From Dioscorea cayenensis subsp. rotundata (Eukaryota; Streptophyta; Magnoliopsida; Dioscoreales; Dioscoreaceae): 64,000 bases of DNA. Numbering within the stretch: the stretch's first letter is position 1; every line of letters begins with the position of its first letter. Shown in pieces: positions 37,301-49,113 of this stretch. The notes beneath the pieces are model-generated. The model saw only the letters and a program-made list of their open reading frames with translations, made no database searches and was not told the DNA's origin. Position numbers and translations under genes: made by a program. The stretch is taken from positions 744,001 through 808,000 of the forward strand of contig NC_052483.1 in assembly GCF_009730915.1 (NCBI RefSeq). Reading direction: 5' to 3'.

Positions 37301-39692
37301 TTGCACATCAATTTCATAACATGTGGCATGCACCTATGTAAACCTTAAACCAAAAAAATCAAAGTTTTTAAACCATAACTCTGTTAAAATACCCAAAACA
37401 AAGGCTTTTACTGCAAAGTAGATAACATATAGAAGTAAAAAAAAACACAAAATAGGCAATTGAATGAGGAAGGAGAAAAAAATTACTTTGAAACATATCA
37501 ATCACAATCACATGCATATCAAAGGTAACTTTGCAAATTTTATTTTTCTTAGTTTTTTTCTAAATTACCTAGTTTACTTCAATATTTTTTTTAAGAATAA
37601 ATACTGTTAATTCATAAAAATTGAACTCTCAATAAACCATCAATTCTTAATATGAGAAGAGGATGAAATATCTAACTCTTCTTGTTAGGAAGGTGACAAT
37701 TATAGTTGAAGATCAAGTCACTTGAATTGCTCTTCTAATTATTCACTTTTCTCTTTCATAAGTGAGTTTTCATTGAGTCCCTGCGTGCTAGAATGAAGTT
37801 CCTTACCAGATAGAGCCCCACAAAAGGTGATAAAGAGAGATAGAAAAGTAATTTTAGTGGATTGAATGATGTCATGCTTATGAACATCTTTTGCTTCCCT
37901 TCAACTGTAAAATTTGGTTTCTTTAGCTTGATGCTTTTGCTTACATATCATCACCTCAAACATCAGACACATATTGTTGTAGTATGGTCACTATCCACTT
38001 TTCTCATTGAAAGTCATCACACTGTTGTCGGTCTTCCCCTTTATTTGTTACTTACTTTAAGTTTTTAATCATTTAAAAAGCAGTTGGGGTTGTCTAAGTT
38101 TTCATTGTTTTTGTTTTCAATCTGCTTCAGTAAATTTATATGCATGTTTTTTTCAGTAAATCACTTAATTATTTTCCAGATATATACCTATCTGCTTTGT
38201 TGGGATTACATAAAGAACTTTACACACATTGAATTCAGTGCTTCATCTTTGCTTAGTTAATTGAAATTCAACACTATCACTAAAAGCCAATGTGCTCTTT
38301 AAACTTCTCACTTTATTGATTTATTTTTTCATCTCTTTCTGTGCTTTGACATGTTACAATGCCATAAAGTATCTCTTTTGTGTCTTATAGTTCCTTGGGA
38401 ATGTATATTTGATTATTTTCAGCAACTATGCTATTTTTTTACTCACTTCAAATGTTTAATATTATCTATATGTCAATTCCGACTTATTATTTATTTTCAC
38501 CTCTTATCTAATTAAAAATACTATTGTTTGTCAGTAATGTCTGCCATCAACATAAACAAAAACAATTGACATGATCATATATGCCCCACTGAAAAAATAA
38601 AATAGAATCATGGGACCAATTGATACTATGTATCAATGTTACTTCCACTAAATAAAGAATTGTGTTGAAAAGTTAATCCAAAAACCATCAGTAAAAGTGC
38701 AAATTGAATGCATCTATCATTTTGATTTTTTTTTTTACTAAATAAATAAACCTATTTATTCGAAAACAAAGCAGTTACATATTAAGGTGATAACACAACG
38801 CCAACAATAACGCAAGCCAGCAAAAACTAAAATAACCAAACAAAAGCAAAATAAGGAGCAGAGTCTACTAGAAGTGGAACAACAGAGAGAACAACAAAAC
38901 ATAAAAAGAAAAAAAAGTTTTTTTAAAAAAAAAAATGGGAGATTTAGGAGACTTAAAGGGAAGCACTCTTTGCGAATCTAGCCCGCGCTAAGCTTAATCA
39001 TATGGGACTATTTGGCTCATCCTATTTGAGTCTGCAAGTTCCAGACTTCTCTTGGACTTTTTCGTGTTATAACTGATGATCTGTATTTTTGTTGTCCAAT
39101 TTTTCCCACAATGTCATGATTAGAGATCAAGGCAGTAAGCATGCTTGCTCCACAATGTAGGTACCGCAATCTCTTCTTTGAATCAATTCAGTAACCTGTG
39201 GTTGCTGTCTTATTAAATTATAATAAATTGAAGAGATGGTTACAAGTCAATCATGCATCTAATCCTGAAAAAAAGGTAAGGTTTTCCACACACTCAATCC
39301 CTCATCAGGTATTGATAGTCATGGATAATCTTATTACAAATATTAAAGATGGTCAAGGATAGGTTTTTTGTTTACATTTGCAAGCTGCTCTGCCCTGCCA
39401 ACGGATATGAATGCCAACAACTACTACTAATAATAATATCCAATATATAATAAATTGACTAATAATGGATAATTAAAATAAAAAGTGAATATTGCAAATA
39501 AAGAAAAGTGAGACGTTAGAAAAACCTGACAAGTTCATTGCAGTTAATTAATTTGCATTTGCATTTGCAATTGCAATTGCTTGGTTAGTGCTAAATAATT
39601 TAATTAGACTTTTAAGGTGCAATGTTCTTTAATTTAGAGATAAAATAATCTGTTTAACTTTGTGTCATTAGAGATTAGATTTATCCTTGAGG
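34063..39692. other. AT-rich gene desert
   Basis: About 5.6 kb with no gene of recognisable family on either strand. Short microsatellites and A/T runs are frequent. The stretch 38730-38900 (A-rich, reads like the reverse complement of a LINE tail) may be an old retroposon end, but this is not firm. Confidence 0.45.
34349..34386. repeat. Compound (AG)n-(TG)n microsatellite
   Basis: About 15 AG units followed directly by four TG units. Confidence 0.9.
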
Positions 39693-39708
39693 AAATTGAT
39701 CTTGTACT

Positions 39709-39905
39709 ATGACACCAAAGTATAAGGGGGAGGTTATGGCTTCAAATCCCTCCCCCGGCAGTACTATTCATCGTACTGTTTATATACTATTCATCCGGGA
39801 TTCTTATACTATTTTCATACTGTATATACTGTACATCCAGGTTCCAGTACTGTTTAGTACTGTTTATATTTATATAACGCTCGTCGTCTATTATTCAAAA
39901 AAAAA
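39709..39905 (+). mobile_element. SINE with 16-bp target-site duplication
   Basis: An element of about 197 bp between two identical 16-bp repeats (AAATTGATCTTGTACT at 39693-39708 and 39906-39921; the second overlaps the A-tail). It ends in a run of A. The head contains GGCTTCAAATCCC, close to a tRNA-type B box (GWTCRANNC), with an A-box-like GTATAAGGGGG region upstream. The body has repeated TACTGTTTA / TACTATTCAT motifs. It encodes no protein, so it needed a LINE partner to move. A perfect long duplication suggests recent insertion. Confidence 0.85.
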
Positions 39906-39921
39906 AAATTGATCTTGTACT

Positions 39922-40644
39922 TTCGTTCTTTCTTCTCTCTTAAGAATATCAAGATATGAGAAAAATAAATAAATAAATAAGTAAACATGGCTAAATTTTT
40001 AAAGGAATTATTACAAAATACAATATTAAGTTAAATAAATAAAAATAATAATTACAAATAGTGGTCTTCTAATTGAGATTTATTGCTTACTTTGATTTCA
40101 AGAGAAAAAAAAAGAGCACATTCAATGATCATTTAAATAAACATGTCAATGTCAATGTCAATATCAATGTCAATGCTAATCTTAAAATAAAAACCAAAAC
40201 AACATGTTTTAATTTAAAGAACTGAATTTAATACCCATTTCAAAACCGAATAATGGTCTTGAACATTTAAAATTTAAAACAAAAGCATGAAAAATTAATA
40301 AATAAATTTCAAACACATTATATAAAACGACAAGAAAAGATTTTGAGAAGTACCAAATGCCGACATATGCGATGTACCTTATTTATAATGAAACATATTG
40401 AAAACTCATGTGATAAAATAAAAAAAATAAATAACAAATGAAAATAATAAGATGAAATTGACACTTTGCATTATATTTGATGATTTATATGTACTTTATA
40501 TAATTTACGTTCTACCCTTTCCACATAAGATATCTTCTCTTCTCTTCAATCCAATGATTAACTTGGATGACTACCAAATTGAACGGTGGAGATTGCTTCT
40601 TGAATACCCTAACTGGGGGAGAAAATTAGCACCCCGTCAACGCA
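39922..40644. other. Spacer upstream of the ACR promoter
   Basis: AT-rich; contains a GTCAAT hexamer repeat at about 40145-40177 and otherwise nothing recognised. Confidence 0.45.
40145..40177. repeat. GTCAAT hexanucleotide repeat
   Basis: Five to six copies of a six-base unit, one with a base change. Confidence 0.8.
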
Positions 40645-40724
40645 CACGTGTCCGGGTCTCTAGGCACCGAGCCGCCGCACTTAGTGGGCCCATGGCACGT
40701 GTCGTGCTACCATGCCTACGTGGC
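40645..40724 (+). promoter_or_regulatory. Cluster of three ACGT-core (G-box/ABRE-like) motifs
   Basis: CACGTG at 40645-40650 and again at 40696-40701, and TACGTGGC at 40717-40724, within 80 bp in a locally GC-rich block. They lie 50-130 bp upstream of a TATA-like box of the ACR gene. Such clusters are bound by bZIP (ABF/GBF) and bHLH factors and often give abscisic-acid or light response; that response is inferred. Confidence 0.6.
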
Positions 40725-40776
40725 GCTTGTTGCCATGTATGACACCTTCCTTCTCTGTCTCTCAATCAATGGTTAT

Positions 40777-40782
40777 TATAAG
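40777..40782 (+). promoter_or_regulatory. TATA-like box of the ACR gene
   Basis: TATAAG in a suitable position before a CT-rich leader (about 40818-40855). A 5' UTR intron probably runs from a donor near 40858 to the acceptor at 41029, just before the start codon. Confidence 0.45.
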
Positions 40783-41031
40783 TAGCGCTACCTCATTGCC
40801 TTTGTGTATTCACGGACCTCATCTTCATCTTCATCTTCTTCTTCATCTCTTTACAAGGTCAGTGTTTCAAGGTTTTTCTTTTTTTTTTCTTGCATTTATG
40901 GTGTAGATATTCCTTGATTTGCTGTTTAATATCACACAAGATTTGTTTTTAAAGAAGGGGAAAATTTTTTATGTTTGTTTCTAAAGAAAGGAAGTTTGGT
41001 TATTTATAATATTTTGGTAATGTTAACAGGG

Positions 41032-41281
41032 ATGAGGATGACGCTGGGGGATGGATTTGGTGGTGCTGGTGCTGGTGGAGCATACTTTGACCCGGATTTT
41101 GATTCTCTTATTGAACGCATTCAATCACCCAGGTTTTTATTTTCAGAACCAACTCTGTCTTTTTGTGCTGCTTAATTTCATGATGTATATGACTATGTCA
41201 GGGTGTGTATAGACAACGAGACTCGCCATGATTGCACTCTTGTCAAGGTTTTTTTCTTTTTCTCTATTTCTCTCTTTTTGT

Positions 41282-41318
<37 letters not shown>

Positions 41319-43052
41319 TGATGGGGGTTTGTGAATGTATGAATGAAGGTGGACAGTGCAAATAGGCCTGGGATACTTCTGGAGATGGTGCAGGTGCTCA
41401 CTGACCTGGATCTTGTGATTTCAAAGTCCTACATCTCCTCTGATGGTGGATGGCTCATGGATGGCAAGTCCTTTTTCTTATTATTATTTTTAATTTGTTT
41501 TTGAATGCGCATAAATAAATAAACACTTGTTATATTTGATGGTGATGTTGATGGTGATGGGCATGGTTGATAATACAGTGTTCCACGTGACGGACCACCA
41601 AGGGAAAAAGCTGACCGACCAATCACTCATCCTTTATATCCAACAGGTCAGTCCATTTCCAATTTTTATTTTTATTTTATTTTTTTATAATATATACAAG
41701 TATCATCATTGTTATTTGTTATTTGAAACTGAAAAAAGGTTTAGATGTAATGCAGTCGCTGGTTGTTGGGAGGAAAGAGAGTGCCAGAGAGGTCAGGACT
41801 TGTTTAGGGGAGGCTGGTGGGCCCAGGACACCTGGCGGCAGAACACACTGTCTTGGAGTTCACGGCGGCGGACCGGCCAGGGCTCTTGTCGGAGGTCTCC
41901 GCCGTGCTCGTCGAGCTAGATTGTCACGTGCTGTCCACCCAGGCATGGACACACAACTCACGTGCCGCTTGCATCATGACTCTTGTGGACACCCCTTCCG
42001 CCCGGCCCATTGTAAGCCGTGAACGTTTGGGCTATGTGGAGGAACAGGTTGGGAGTGTAGTGGGGGCCCATCGTGGGCCTGGTGAGAAAATGCATGTTAG
42101 TTTAAGTGGGCCCACTCCCTGGTCGAGTCCATAGTGAGCGAAGGTTGCACCAGTTGATGCTGGAGGATGGGGACTATGAGGAAAGTCCTTTGCCGTTGCC
42201 GGTTGAAGGGGACCAGTTTGCAAAGGTGAACATTGAGGAGAGAAAGAAGGAGTCAATGGGGTTTGGATCAGGTGCGGCGAGGATGGTGACACAAGTGTCA
42301 GTGGATAGTTGGAAGGAGAGGGGGTATTCGGTTGTTAATGTTAGGAGTAGAGACAGACCCAAGTTGTTGTTTGATACTGTGTGTGCATTGACGGACATGC
42401 AGTATGCTGTGTTTCATGCTGCTGTTAGCTCTCATGGACCGGTTGCTTTGCAGGAGTATTACATCCGGCGAGTAGATGGGTGTACATTGGATGCGGAGGT
42501 GGAGAGACGACGAGTTACTCGGTGTTTGGTTGCAGCGATTGAACGCAGGGTATCTCATGTGAGTTTAAGTTTTGTCATTGGATTATTTATGTATTGATTG
42601 TTTTCTTTTTTTTTTTTGGTAGTTTGATTATTGATGTGTTAATGTGTATGTAGGGAATGAGGTTGGATGTTTGCATGAGAGATAGGGTAGGATTGATAGC
42701 AGAGATCACAAGAGCAGTACGAGAGAATGGGTTGTCTTTGGCAAGGGTAGAGTGTAGATTGCAGAGGCAGATGATGGTAGGGTCATTTTTATGTGACCGA
42801 TGCGTCGGGAGGGGAGTGGTCGATGAAAGGAGGGTGGAGGCGTTGCGAGAGCAGATTGGTGCCGGTGTTGATCTGGAGGTGAAGGGCTTATCGCCAATGC
42901 AGTCTCGTCGTATCAGCACTAACAACAACCTAGCCTCGTCGAACCATGGTGATGGTAGCAGTGCTAGCAGTGAAGAGAAGCCGAGACTATCTTTAGGGAG
43001 TCTGCTCTGGTATCACATTGAGCGTCTCTCCAACTTTGGGTCCATTAGATAA
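41032..43052 (+). CDS. ACT domain-repeat protein (plant ACR family)
   Basis: Soluble protein with four ACT domains, the fold that senses amino acids; plant ACRs are homologous to bacterial GlnD sensors, and their ligands are mostly unproven. Exons are 41032-41132, 41202-41247, 41349-41463, 41579-41646, 41756-42558 and 42654-43052. Order: [35 protein letters not shown]1 ([33 protein letters not shown]); ACT2 ([32 protein letters not shown]); [13 protein letters not shown]3 ([34 protein letters not shown]); ACT4 ([20 protein letters not shown]). Intron 3 has a GC donor (GATG|GCAAGT). Exon 5 carries two single-base frame offsets: an apparent extra G in GGGG at 41807-41810, and one more in the GGG/CCC runs around 42108-42118. 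Flanking frames match the family exactly, so these look like sequence errors rather than loss of function. It is convergent with the BSD gene. Confidence 0.88.
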
Positions 43053-43467
43053 TGAGACAAGAGCATGGTTGTGCAGGCTCGGAAGGCTTACAAAGAGAAC
43101 AACTTTTCTTTTATTTGGCAATAGTATGTAAACAGTTATGTGAATATTAAAGGCAGGCTAGCGAAATAGACCTTTCTTATGCTCCTTTATATTGTAAATA
43201 CCATCTGTTATGTAAATCCTGTGGCAATCTCATTCATCGATCCACCTGGAGCATGCCATAGATTGTTTTGCCTAAATTTTGGGCCACTGATCACTGCCTC
43301 CAAGCAACCAGGGAGCGTTTCAGAAGCACAAGTATTTCAACTAAGAGAAGAACACTGTCAGCCCTTTGCACCCATGTCCTGCACACTGGTCAGGATGTGC
43401 TTGCTTTGCTAGAATATAAGAGTAGCCCATGGGGGAAACTGTACATAGATATCTTCACTAAATGTCA
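43053..43467. other. Convergent 3' UTR region between ACR and BSD genes
   Basis: 415 bp between two stop codons on opposite strands. It must hold both 3' UTRs and poly(A) sites, so the transcripts may overlap. Confidence 0.5.
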
Positions 43468-46400
43468 CTAAGTATCATCCTCATCCTCAAGATCACTGAA
43501 GGAGACATCTTCAATTCCTAAGGTAATAGTCCTAGAACGTGAGTTGTTCCATTCCCCAGTCTCCTCTTCTAGCCACTCATCATCATCATCATCATCATCA
43601 TCATGGATAGAGTTTTCGGAAGCACTCCAAGGAAGGCATTTATTTCCAGTTCGGACTTGTGACTGTTTCATAATCACCGACTTATCAATACTATTATTTA
43701 TCCCCATGATCTCGGTTGGGTGTTTTTCAGACACAAAGTCAGTGATAGGTAAACTGGAGGCTTTTCCAAATTCAGGCAACAAGGGTCTTTGTGCATAAAG
43801 AGTGCTTGATGATCCTTGTGTTGACAATTTTTCTTCAGGTGAAAATGAACCGAAACCCTCATTTTTGAAAGCTAAACCTTTACTGGTTCTCAATAATTCT
43901 GGCCTTGCCTGATTTTGCAATTCTTGCAACCATCTTGCTCGGGCTTCCACAACCTGTGCAAGTTACAGGAGACTTTAAACACTAAATGACATGTAAAACA
44001 AAAACTATGAAATGTCTTTCATTTGAGCAGAAGTAGATTGCCTGGATTCTTAATTCAAACGGCAGTTAAATTAATACAGTCAATCTCTAACCAGATGACT
44101 GGATTACACAACGAGCATGTCACAAATATAACCTACATGGCATAATGTTGAATGCACTTTGCTTGACTAGTAAAGTGGTCAGCTAGGTAATATTAATAAA
44201 TTCTCATCCCTTCCGCTCAAGAGCCCAGGTGGACGAAAAAGAAAATGTTTGACAAGATCAAATTTCGATGTTTGATATTTACAATCAAGATATATGTTTC
44301 AGGATATGTAGAGAAATAAAAAGCTTGACCAAAAATGTTTTACAACTTCACCGAGGTCTAACATCTACAAACATTTACAAGGAGCAACAAAATGACACAA
44401 GTTCACCATAGTTATCAAATCATCAGATAAGCTGCTAATATCTGAACAACCGAATAACATGGGATTGGTTTTGGTTAGAATTTATATTGTATGGATTATG
44501 GATATGAACGAGTAACAAGCCCACATACCTGACGTGTTGATAGAAGTTCAGCATCATGCTTACTAAGTCTGGAATGCAAAAGCAGAAAATAGATTTTCCA
44601 AAAGCATCCCTCGCTCATATGGGTTGGGCAAAGCTCAATTTTCAGAGCGGCCAGCCTTGGTTCATGATGCTGAACAACCAAGGCATGCTCTTCTTGGGCA
44701 TCAGACATGTCAAAAATCTGCAAGAACAAGGAATACTAAGTAAATTTCATAACCAACACCAAAAACAAAGCTGTAATGATGCTCTAAGCATTTGTCTGCT
44801 TCTTTCTAGTATAATACTAGTTGATCATTCATCTCAATCTCAAACCACTCCCAATAGATGTTGCAAGGGATAGTTATTCCTTCAAAACTTACCAAACTAT
44901 AGCCAAGGAACTTGGGTTTACTTAAATTTGAACAAATCCTAACTTAATTCATACTTTAGATTTTGCAATGAATATATAAAGGGGAGAATGTGACATGTAA
45001 ATAGGAACCATCGAAGCTATGCCAATCGCTAAGCTAAGGTTGGGGGTGTCAAAATCAAGTATTACTAAACCTATTTCAAGAAACATTCAGTGCATGCCAA
45101 ATCAGAATATAAGGCCTTAAAGCAAGCATCAGAATAAAACACAAAGTACCAATTCATATTGTAAAAATTAACTCCGATTTAGATGCATCCCCTTACTAAA
45201 TTCTCTAAAGCATATGGCTTAAGGCCAGTTAAAGGTTTAAAATAAAACTAACCCAAATTATCTCTATTTTGAATTCCATCTTTCACCTTCTTTCAAGACT
45301 GTGCAGTCTTAAAGTGGTCTCAACCCATCAAACTAAAGAACTAATATAATTTCCCACTCAATACTTTTGAAGGACTATGTAATACTTCAAAGTTAAACTT
45401 CACATCTAATTGTAAAAATCAATTACTCAGTACAAATAATCAGGGTAAAGTGACTGTGTGCAAGGCCAATAGAACCTCGAATAAACTAGAATCTCCCATA
45501 TCCACCATTTACCATTTTACTTTTACCATGAAATCCAAAACACGACTTAATACTTTAACATGGAATCTCATTATCAATAATACCACAAATTCTAGTTCTG
45601 GGACATCCAACCAACACTTAAATTTCAATGATATACAATAATAATTATAAACAAATCATTTAAATAAATTATTAACCACGCTATCCTCAAATAACTAAGG
45701 AAATACAATAAACCAAAATAAAGACAAAAAGATCAAAACACAACCTTTTCAAAAAATAAACCAGAGCAGTGTATAACACTGGAGAAATTCCCAGCAATCC
45801 AAACACCACTAATTAACTCAAACTAATGCCAGTACTTTAATGCAATGAATGCAATTGAATCAGAAATTTACTAAAAACTATCACCATTCAAAAGAAAAAG
45901 CTAATAAATTTGATTCACTGGTATGAACAAAAGCCAACAAATAAATAAATAAATACTAAAAAGGAGGAAAACAAGAGCAAACCATCGGGTTCTTCTTCAT
46001 CCTCGTACAAAGGGAAATCCAGCCATGTCTCCGGATGCATCGCAATGTTCCTGGCGAACGCAAGCACCTCAGCAGTAACCCCAATCGCCCAGCCTCCCTC
46101 ACTCGTTCCAAGCTCGTCCTCTGAATCATCGGAGCCAAAGGGCAGAAAACTAGATGCGATCTTCGATATCTCAGTGACTGCCTTGTTACTGGAGATCCTA
46201 GAGATCCCGCTCCTAAACCTCCCGCTGATCTCCGCGAAATCGCTCCGGATCCCGGCGATTCGCTGTGACTCTGAGACCTCAGCTGGGTCCGAATGGCAGG
46301 AGGGCATTGAAACGGCGGAGGTATAGGAAGGCGGCGGTGCGAGGAAGGAGGCGACGCCCCAGAACTGGTGCGATAGGGCTTTGGTGAGCTCCGAGAGGTC

Positions 46401-46559
46401 CTCTTTGACTCCACGGGTGGAGCACTCCGATCCTTCTTCTCCTCCTCGTTTCTCAAGGTTTGTGTCGTAGCTCTCATGGTGGCCGGCCATGGCTTCAGGA
46501 TCGTCGTCGGCGGCGGCCATGGTGGCGGCGGAAAGGGACCTCGCCAACCACGCCATCAT
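43468..46559 (-). CDS. BSD domain-containing protein
   Basis: Plant protein of the BSD-domain family (named after BTF2-like transcription factors, synapse-associated and DOS2-like proteins); its role in plants is not well defined. Exons on the minus strand are 45983-46559, 44529-44717 and 43468-43953. The start is MMAWLARSLS at 46559. The N-terminal part holds LSELTKALSHQFWGVASFL and an FLPF segment. The BSD motif is split around the first intron (AMHPETWLDFPLYED; SDAQEEHALVVQHHEPRLAALKIELCPTHMSEGCFWKIYF; LLHSRLSKHDAELLSTRQ). The C-terminus is Ser-rich and ends in an eight-Asp run and DLEDEDDT. Phase 1 splicing into exon 2 needs AT-TTT-GAC, but the exon starts with A and five T (plus-strand A run 44712-44716), one too many. 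Otherwise the gene is intact. The acidic repeat is coded by an ATC/GAT microsatellite (about 43579-43605). Confidence 0.87.
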
Positions 46560-46633
46560 GCGATTTCCGGCGAAGGGGACGTGCTTCTATAAATCCGAAA
46601 CCAAGCTGGGCCCCACTTTAGATTGAAAATGTT

Positions 46634-46796
46634 GTACACGTGTCATTTAGTGAATGGTTAAATATTCTGGCCTGTGATCTAAAATGAGCCCATGGTGTGC
46701 ATGAACGCTGCCAAAGCCCAAACGCTGGAAGCTAGCCGCCTAAAATACAATCCACTCTTTTTAATTTTATATGTACACGTGTCTCTTGCTGAATGG
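46634..46796. promoter_or_regulatory. Duplicated G-box-containing motif upstream of the BSD gene
   Basis: A unit of about 24 bp beginning GTACACGTGTC and ending TGAATGG occurs at 46634-46657 and at 46773-46796, each with a perfect CACGTG core. Both lie within 240 bp of the BSD start codon, so they are candidate bHLH/bZIP sites. Confidence 0.5.
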
Positions 46797-46974
46797 ATGT
46801 CATTTGTGGGGAGTTTTTTAGATGGGTCCTCAACTGTGCTCCTGGCCTGCTGAGTTAATAAAAAAAAAAATTAATAATATTTCATAATTTAGCTCCCATG
46901 GCCATGAGGTTGTGTTTGGATGAGGGGATTGAGCACTGTTGGCATGGGATTGATTGCTAATAGAAATATATATA

Positions 46975-47692
46975 GGTGCCGTTTGTTTGCAAGGAATGGA
47001 ATTGAGTAGGAATGAGATAGAAATGAGAATAAGGGGGAATAGATTAGGAATGGAAGAAAAAGCCCATGTTTGGTTGGAGGGAGTATAGGAGAGTAATTCA
47101 TTGGGAATGGAAAAAGTAAAAAGAAGAAATATGTGAGAAATGTCTCTTGTGCCCTTATTAAATAAATAATAAATAAATAAATAAATATATTAGTTAATAA
47201 TATTGTTTTATTTATAATATGTTATTATTATTATTTAAATCTTTTTTATTTTTTATAATTAATTTTTACAATTAATCTTCATTATTATTATTGTTATTTT
47301 TTTACAATGTTATCATTTTATTTTTTTGTTATTTTTATAATTAATTAATTTTTGTTATTATTATTATTTTTTTATAGTATTATTTTATTTATAATATGGT
47401 ATTTTTATTATGTTTTTTACAATGTTCTTAACATTTTTTCTAAATATAATATATATATAAAAGAAAAGGACAAAAACATGATGGAAAAACAATTGAAATT
47501 AAGGGTAAAAATGGACATTTTTCAAATCCGGATCGGGCAATCCTCAAGAAAAATGAGAGGAATCCTAATAAGGGTTCTCCCTCATCTCATTCCTCAAAGA
47601 CTCCTCCCTCATTCCTATGCCTTCCAACCAAACAAGGGATTGGACTCATTCCCAATCCAATCCCACTCCACTCCTTGCAAACAAACAACACC
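46975..47692. mobile_element. Non-autonomous DNA element with GTTTGTTTGCAAGGA inverted ends
   Basis: 718 bp. The left end GGTGCCGTTTGTTTGCAAGG pairs with the complement of the right end (GGTGTTGTTTGTTTGCAAGG) over more than 20 bp with two mismatches, and GGAATG-rich sequence follows on both arms. The interior is AT-rich without coding. A convincing target duplication was not found, so the superfamily (hAT or PIF/Harbinger) is open. Confidence 0.65.
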
Positions 47693-48650
47693 ATACTTAT
47701 GTTTGGATAATTTACTATTAGTTTAGTAATGAGTACTATAGATAATTGTATGGTGCATAGTAAAAGAATTGAATATCTCAAATTTGGGGGGCATGGAGGG
47801 AATAAACACTATTGATAGTAAAATGACATTTTTACCCATACTTAAGACTTAATTAAATAATAACAATTAATTTAAATAACTAATTATAATAATTAAATTA
47901 AATTATAATAAACATAAACTGAGTCATTTAAATATTATAATAATCAAAGTGAAATGACAGTTTCTCAATTACATAGATTTAATTAAATAAAATAATTAAT
48001 AAAAGTATTTAATAATTATAAGTAAAGTGAAATGACATTTTTGCTCCTACTTAAGACTTAATTAAATAATAACAATTAATTTAAATAACTAATTATAATA
48101 ATTAAATTAAATTATAATAAACATAAACTGAGTCATTTAAATATTATAATAATTAAAGTGAAATGACAGTTTTGCCATTACATAGATTTAATTAAATAAA
48201 ATAATTAACAAAAGTATATAATAATTATAACTAAAGTGAAATGACATTTTTGCCCATACTTAAGACTTAATTAAATAATAATAATTAATTTAAATAAATA
48301 ATTATAATAATTAAATTAAATTATAATAAACATAAATTGAGTCATTTAAATATTATAATTAAATTAAATTGGTTAATGATAAAAAATTATTTATTCTAAA
48401 TATTTAATTATAATAATTATAGAGACTAAATATTTATTTATATGTAATTATTTTATATATTAATTTATCGTTACTTATATTAAGGGCATTAAAGTAATTT
48501 ACATACAAACTCTATGTCACTTTTTCCATTCCCAATATTTATTCCTTTCAACCAAACATCTTTTTCATTACCATTAACAGTACTTTTCTCATTCTCATTA
48601 CCATTACCATTCCTATTCCGTGATCCAAACGGACTCAAGTGTTCAGAGAA
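47693..48650. other. Degenerate MITE-like block holding a tandem array
   Basis: The left part (TATGTTTGGATAATTTAC) and the right part (GTGATCCAAACGGACTCAAG) resemble opposite ends of a GTTTGGAT-type element, with GGTAATGAGTAC-like motifs inside both arms. The interior is the 209-bp tandem repeat. Ends and target duplication are uncertain. Confidence 0.4.
47821..48360. repeat. Tandem repeat, 209-bp period, about 2.6 copies
   Basis: The phrase AAATGACATTTTT recurs at 47821, 48030 and 48239, exactly 209 bp apart, each followed by the same 130 bp ending GAGTCATTTAAATATTATAA. A sub-motif AAATGACAGTTT sits 131 bp into the first two units, which suggests an older internal duplication. Copies differ by few bases, so the expansion is fairly recent. 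Confidence 0.9.
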
Positions 48651-48727
48651 TTCAAAGAGTATCCTGTTTTACTATATTATACTTGTGTGTTTTTCGTTAT
48701 ATTTATGTTTATTAAATTTGCTCCAAG

Positions 48728-49054
48728 GGTTGGTTTGGTTCGTGGTAATGACATATTACCACATAACGAGATTATAATAATAATATGGGTGTAAATGTTA
48801 TATAATTAAAAATATTGTGATAATTTGAAATAACTATATTTGGTTGGAACTCTTACTACTATGAATAGTTCATTACTGTGTTATGCGATTACCACATATT
48901 TGACTATCCAATATAGATACCAAATTTAGTGGTAATAGAATTATCAACTATCTTGGTAATATTCTCATATTGATAATGTGATATTATCATCCAAATTACC
49001 ACTAGTGTAATATTAAGCGTGGTAATATTTCTACATTATCGCGAACCAAATGAC
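48728..49054. mobile_element. Small MITE with TTTGGTTCG inverted ends
   Basis: About 327 bp. The left end GGTTGGTTTGGTTCGTGGTAAT pairs with the complement of the right end (GTCATTTGGTTCGCGATAAT) and pairing goes on through ATATTACCAC. It has no coding. No target duplication was settled. Confidence 0.6.
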
Positions 49055-49113
49055 TTTTAATAGTGAAGTCTTTGTAGTCATTTTTTAGCCCATGTTTAAG
49101 CATGCATTGAAAG

